Under the pieces are notes generated by a model. The model searched no databases, was not told the DNA's origin, and saw only the letters and a list, made by a program, of their open reading frames with translations. The position numbers were made by a program, and so were the translations under genes. A stretch of DNA of 64,000 nt from Notospermus geniculatus (lineage: Eukaryota > Nemertea > Pilidiophora > Heteronemertea > Lineidae): the NCBI GenBank assembly GCA_002633025.1, contig NMRB01000361.1, positions 352,474 through 416,473 on the forward strand, written 5' to 3'. Below, in pieces: positions 62,411 through 64,000 of this stretch (within the stretch, counting starts at the first letter, position 1; each line of letters opens with the position of its first letter).

Positions 62411-64000
62411 TTGAAGGAAGATATTGAGGGATAGACGTCGGTCATCGGTCGCCGTCAGCGACCGATGTCGGACGACGTGCGACCGAAGTAGGAGGAGGAG
62501 CTTGTTTTGTGAAGTGCGTTTTGATCACTGTTAGAAAAAACAGAGGATTTTACAGGAAATTCCTGCAGCAGAGTTTCAGGACGTGATCTGTAAAATTACA
62601 GACTCAAATAAATGTTAACAGAGACTCGACTGGAGGCTGACCAAATTATATTTTCATACGTTCTCAGAAAGCATCGTTCTGGACAGTCCAATTGAGTCCA
62701 ACTAATACAGGAACACATAAATCACACCATATGTAAATTTACAGAAGTTCCTGAAACTCTGCTGCAGGCGATTTCTGTAAAAATATTACAAAAATTTCTA
62801 ACAGTGTAACTGGAGGCAGGTTTTGGTTATAATCCAGCTATTCGAAGTTGGTTCGCGGGGTATTGGTATAGCTAGGATCAACGCACGCACTGTGAACTGT
62901 CACTGGCTGGCGGGCGTCTTCAGACACTGGCTTACGGTAACAAACCTGTTTGCCGCCAAGACGCACGATCCAAACAACCTTGTACTTTTGAGAGACATGA
63001 TTGTGAAGGAGGCGGCCAAGGTTCACCTGCAAACCAGCCCGAGGTCGACTCTCCCATCCACATCCGCAACCACATTGTGACAATCTCAGCACCACAATGC
63101 CTCCTCTCCAAAAATAGGGAGGTTTTAGAAGATTGAGATAGTCAAGTGTTCCAACTTTGTTCACTTCAGGGGGTTAGAATACCTCAATGGCACTGACAGG
63201 GACACAAAACGTCTGTTTGGAATTTTATAGAAATTTCTCCTGTGACGGAACCGTGGCGTGTAATCATGCCTTCAGTTGATGTGCATCGCATGATGTAAGG
63301 GATATCGCACCAAATGCAGCCACTCTGACAAAAGGATTCTGGAATGTTACATCCTATTGAGTCGAAAATAGATGACAATGGAATAAAGAGGAATGGCTTG
63401 TAAAGTTAGTTGGGTGAACGATTTGACAGCAGAGATGGTTGGAGGGCAATTTGTTCTCCAGCAGGAAGATACACGCAAGTGTTTTAGGCTCGTTTCTCTT
63501 CGGAGTAGATAGATTCCTCCCAAAGCATTTTGCAGCTTTGGGCTGACGGCGGGCTCTTTGTAGGCCTACAGGATCAAGGAAACCAACGCGAGCCCATCAC
63601 ATCCGAAATATTCTGTCACATCATGACTCTGCCGAGGCATGAAAAGGGCACCTCCCATTGTATCGCGGTCTAAAAGGGTCAGCAAATTGAGCCGAAGATT
63701 CACAAATTGCTGGTCCAGCTACATTGAGATTTGTGTTTGACATGACAGTAGGTTTGGATGCAGTCTCAATGTATATTGTCGTGACATTGTCATGGAATGC
63801 GAGGCAAGGGTTTTGTAGCTGGCATGAACCGTGGGTCGAAAAGCGGGTAAGGGTCAGAAGGTCCAGCATGTATGTCATTGAAGATTTATTTTCTCAATGC
63901 GCGTTGTCATCATTATCATGGAATTTGCTGAAAGGATTTTGCACCTCTTTCTCTTCGAACAGGCATGGGTCGGAAAGGGGTAGAGGGTCAGAGGGTTTAC
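62411..64000. repeat. Long dispersed repeat, copy B (runs off the window)
   Basis: Second copy of the repeat at 53724-55060, including the same CCGACATCGGTCGC hairpin. It is interrupted at 62526-62806 by an inverted-repeat element absent from copy A. Homology continues to the last base. Confidence 0.9.
62526..62806. mobile_element. 281-bp MITE inserted in repeat copy B
   Basis: Ends CACTGTTAGAAA and TTTCTAACAGTG; a second inner pair, CCTGCAGCAGAGTTTCAGGA / TCCTGAAACTCTGCTGCAGG, extends the hairpin. Copy A of the host repeat shows the uninterrupted site (TTTGATAACTG). The exact target duplication is not resolved. Confidence 0.85.

Overview
This window is nuclear DNA from an invertebrate animal, most likely marine. 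Genes are split by GT-AG introns, there are no operons, and introns and intergenic DNA are packed with small inverted-repeat elements, tRNA-derived SINEs and minisatellites. Frequent GTAGGCCTA words, several long introns and the gene set would suit an echinoderm, hemichordate, amphioxus or lophotrochozoan. I cannot narrow this from the sequence alone.

Six multi-exon genes could be rebuilt exon by exon, with reading phase agreeing at every junction. (1) 4789-13044, minus: a RhoGEF of the PLEKHG1/2/3 type (DH-PH plus a long disordered tail, 1428 aa). (2) 16121-20566, plus: a five-exon homologue of the small protein CXorf65 (185 aa). (3) 25136-35091, minus: a complete animal Dicer (14 coding exons, 1961 aa) with an unusual repeat-expanded linker before RNase IIIa. 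(4) 36901-39033, plus: ALKBH6, a 2-oxoglutarate/Fe(II) oxygenase (253 aa), head to head with Dicer. (5) 41579-44316, minus: neuroendocrine 7B2/secretogranin V (327 aa), with a duplicated inhibitory VAKKSP motif on its own 57-nt exon. (6) 51677 to beyond 61620, plus: a seven-transmembrane receptor whose reading frame continues by phase-matched exons into a degenerate protein-kinase domain and a roughly 1000-residue disordered tail. The gene is not complete in the window.

The best candidate for something new is gene 6, a 7TM receptor fused to a pseudokinase. The usual HRD reads HNK and the DFG reads DFE. Second is 7B2, the chaperone/inhibitor of prohormone convertase 2, which here carries two copies of the inhibitor core, each next to basic processing sites.

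The rest is mobile and repetitive DNA: at least five families of short inverted-repeat elements (one with a clean empty site and 5-bp target duplication inside a Dicer intron), two pairs of dispersed repeats of about 1 kb or more, several minisatellites, SINE copies and a fragment of a non-LTR reverse transcriptase. Nothing convincing was found as coding in 20567-25135 or 44317-51676. There is a 23-base N gap at 19713-19735 and single Ns at about 2134 and 47576.
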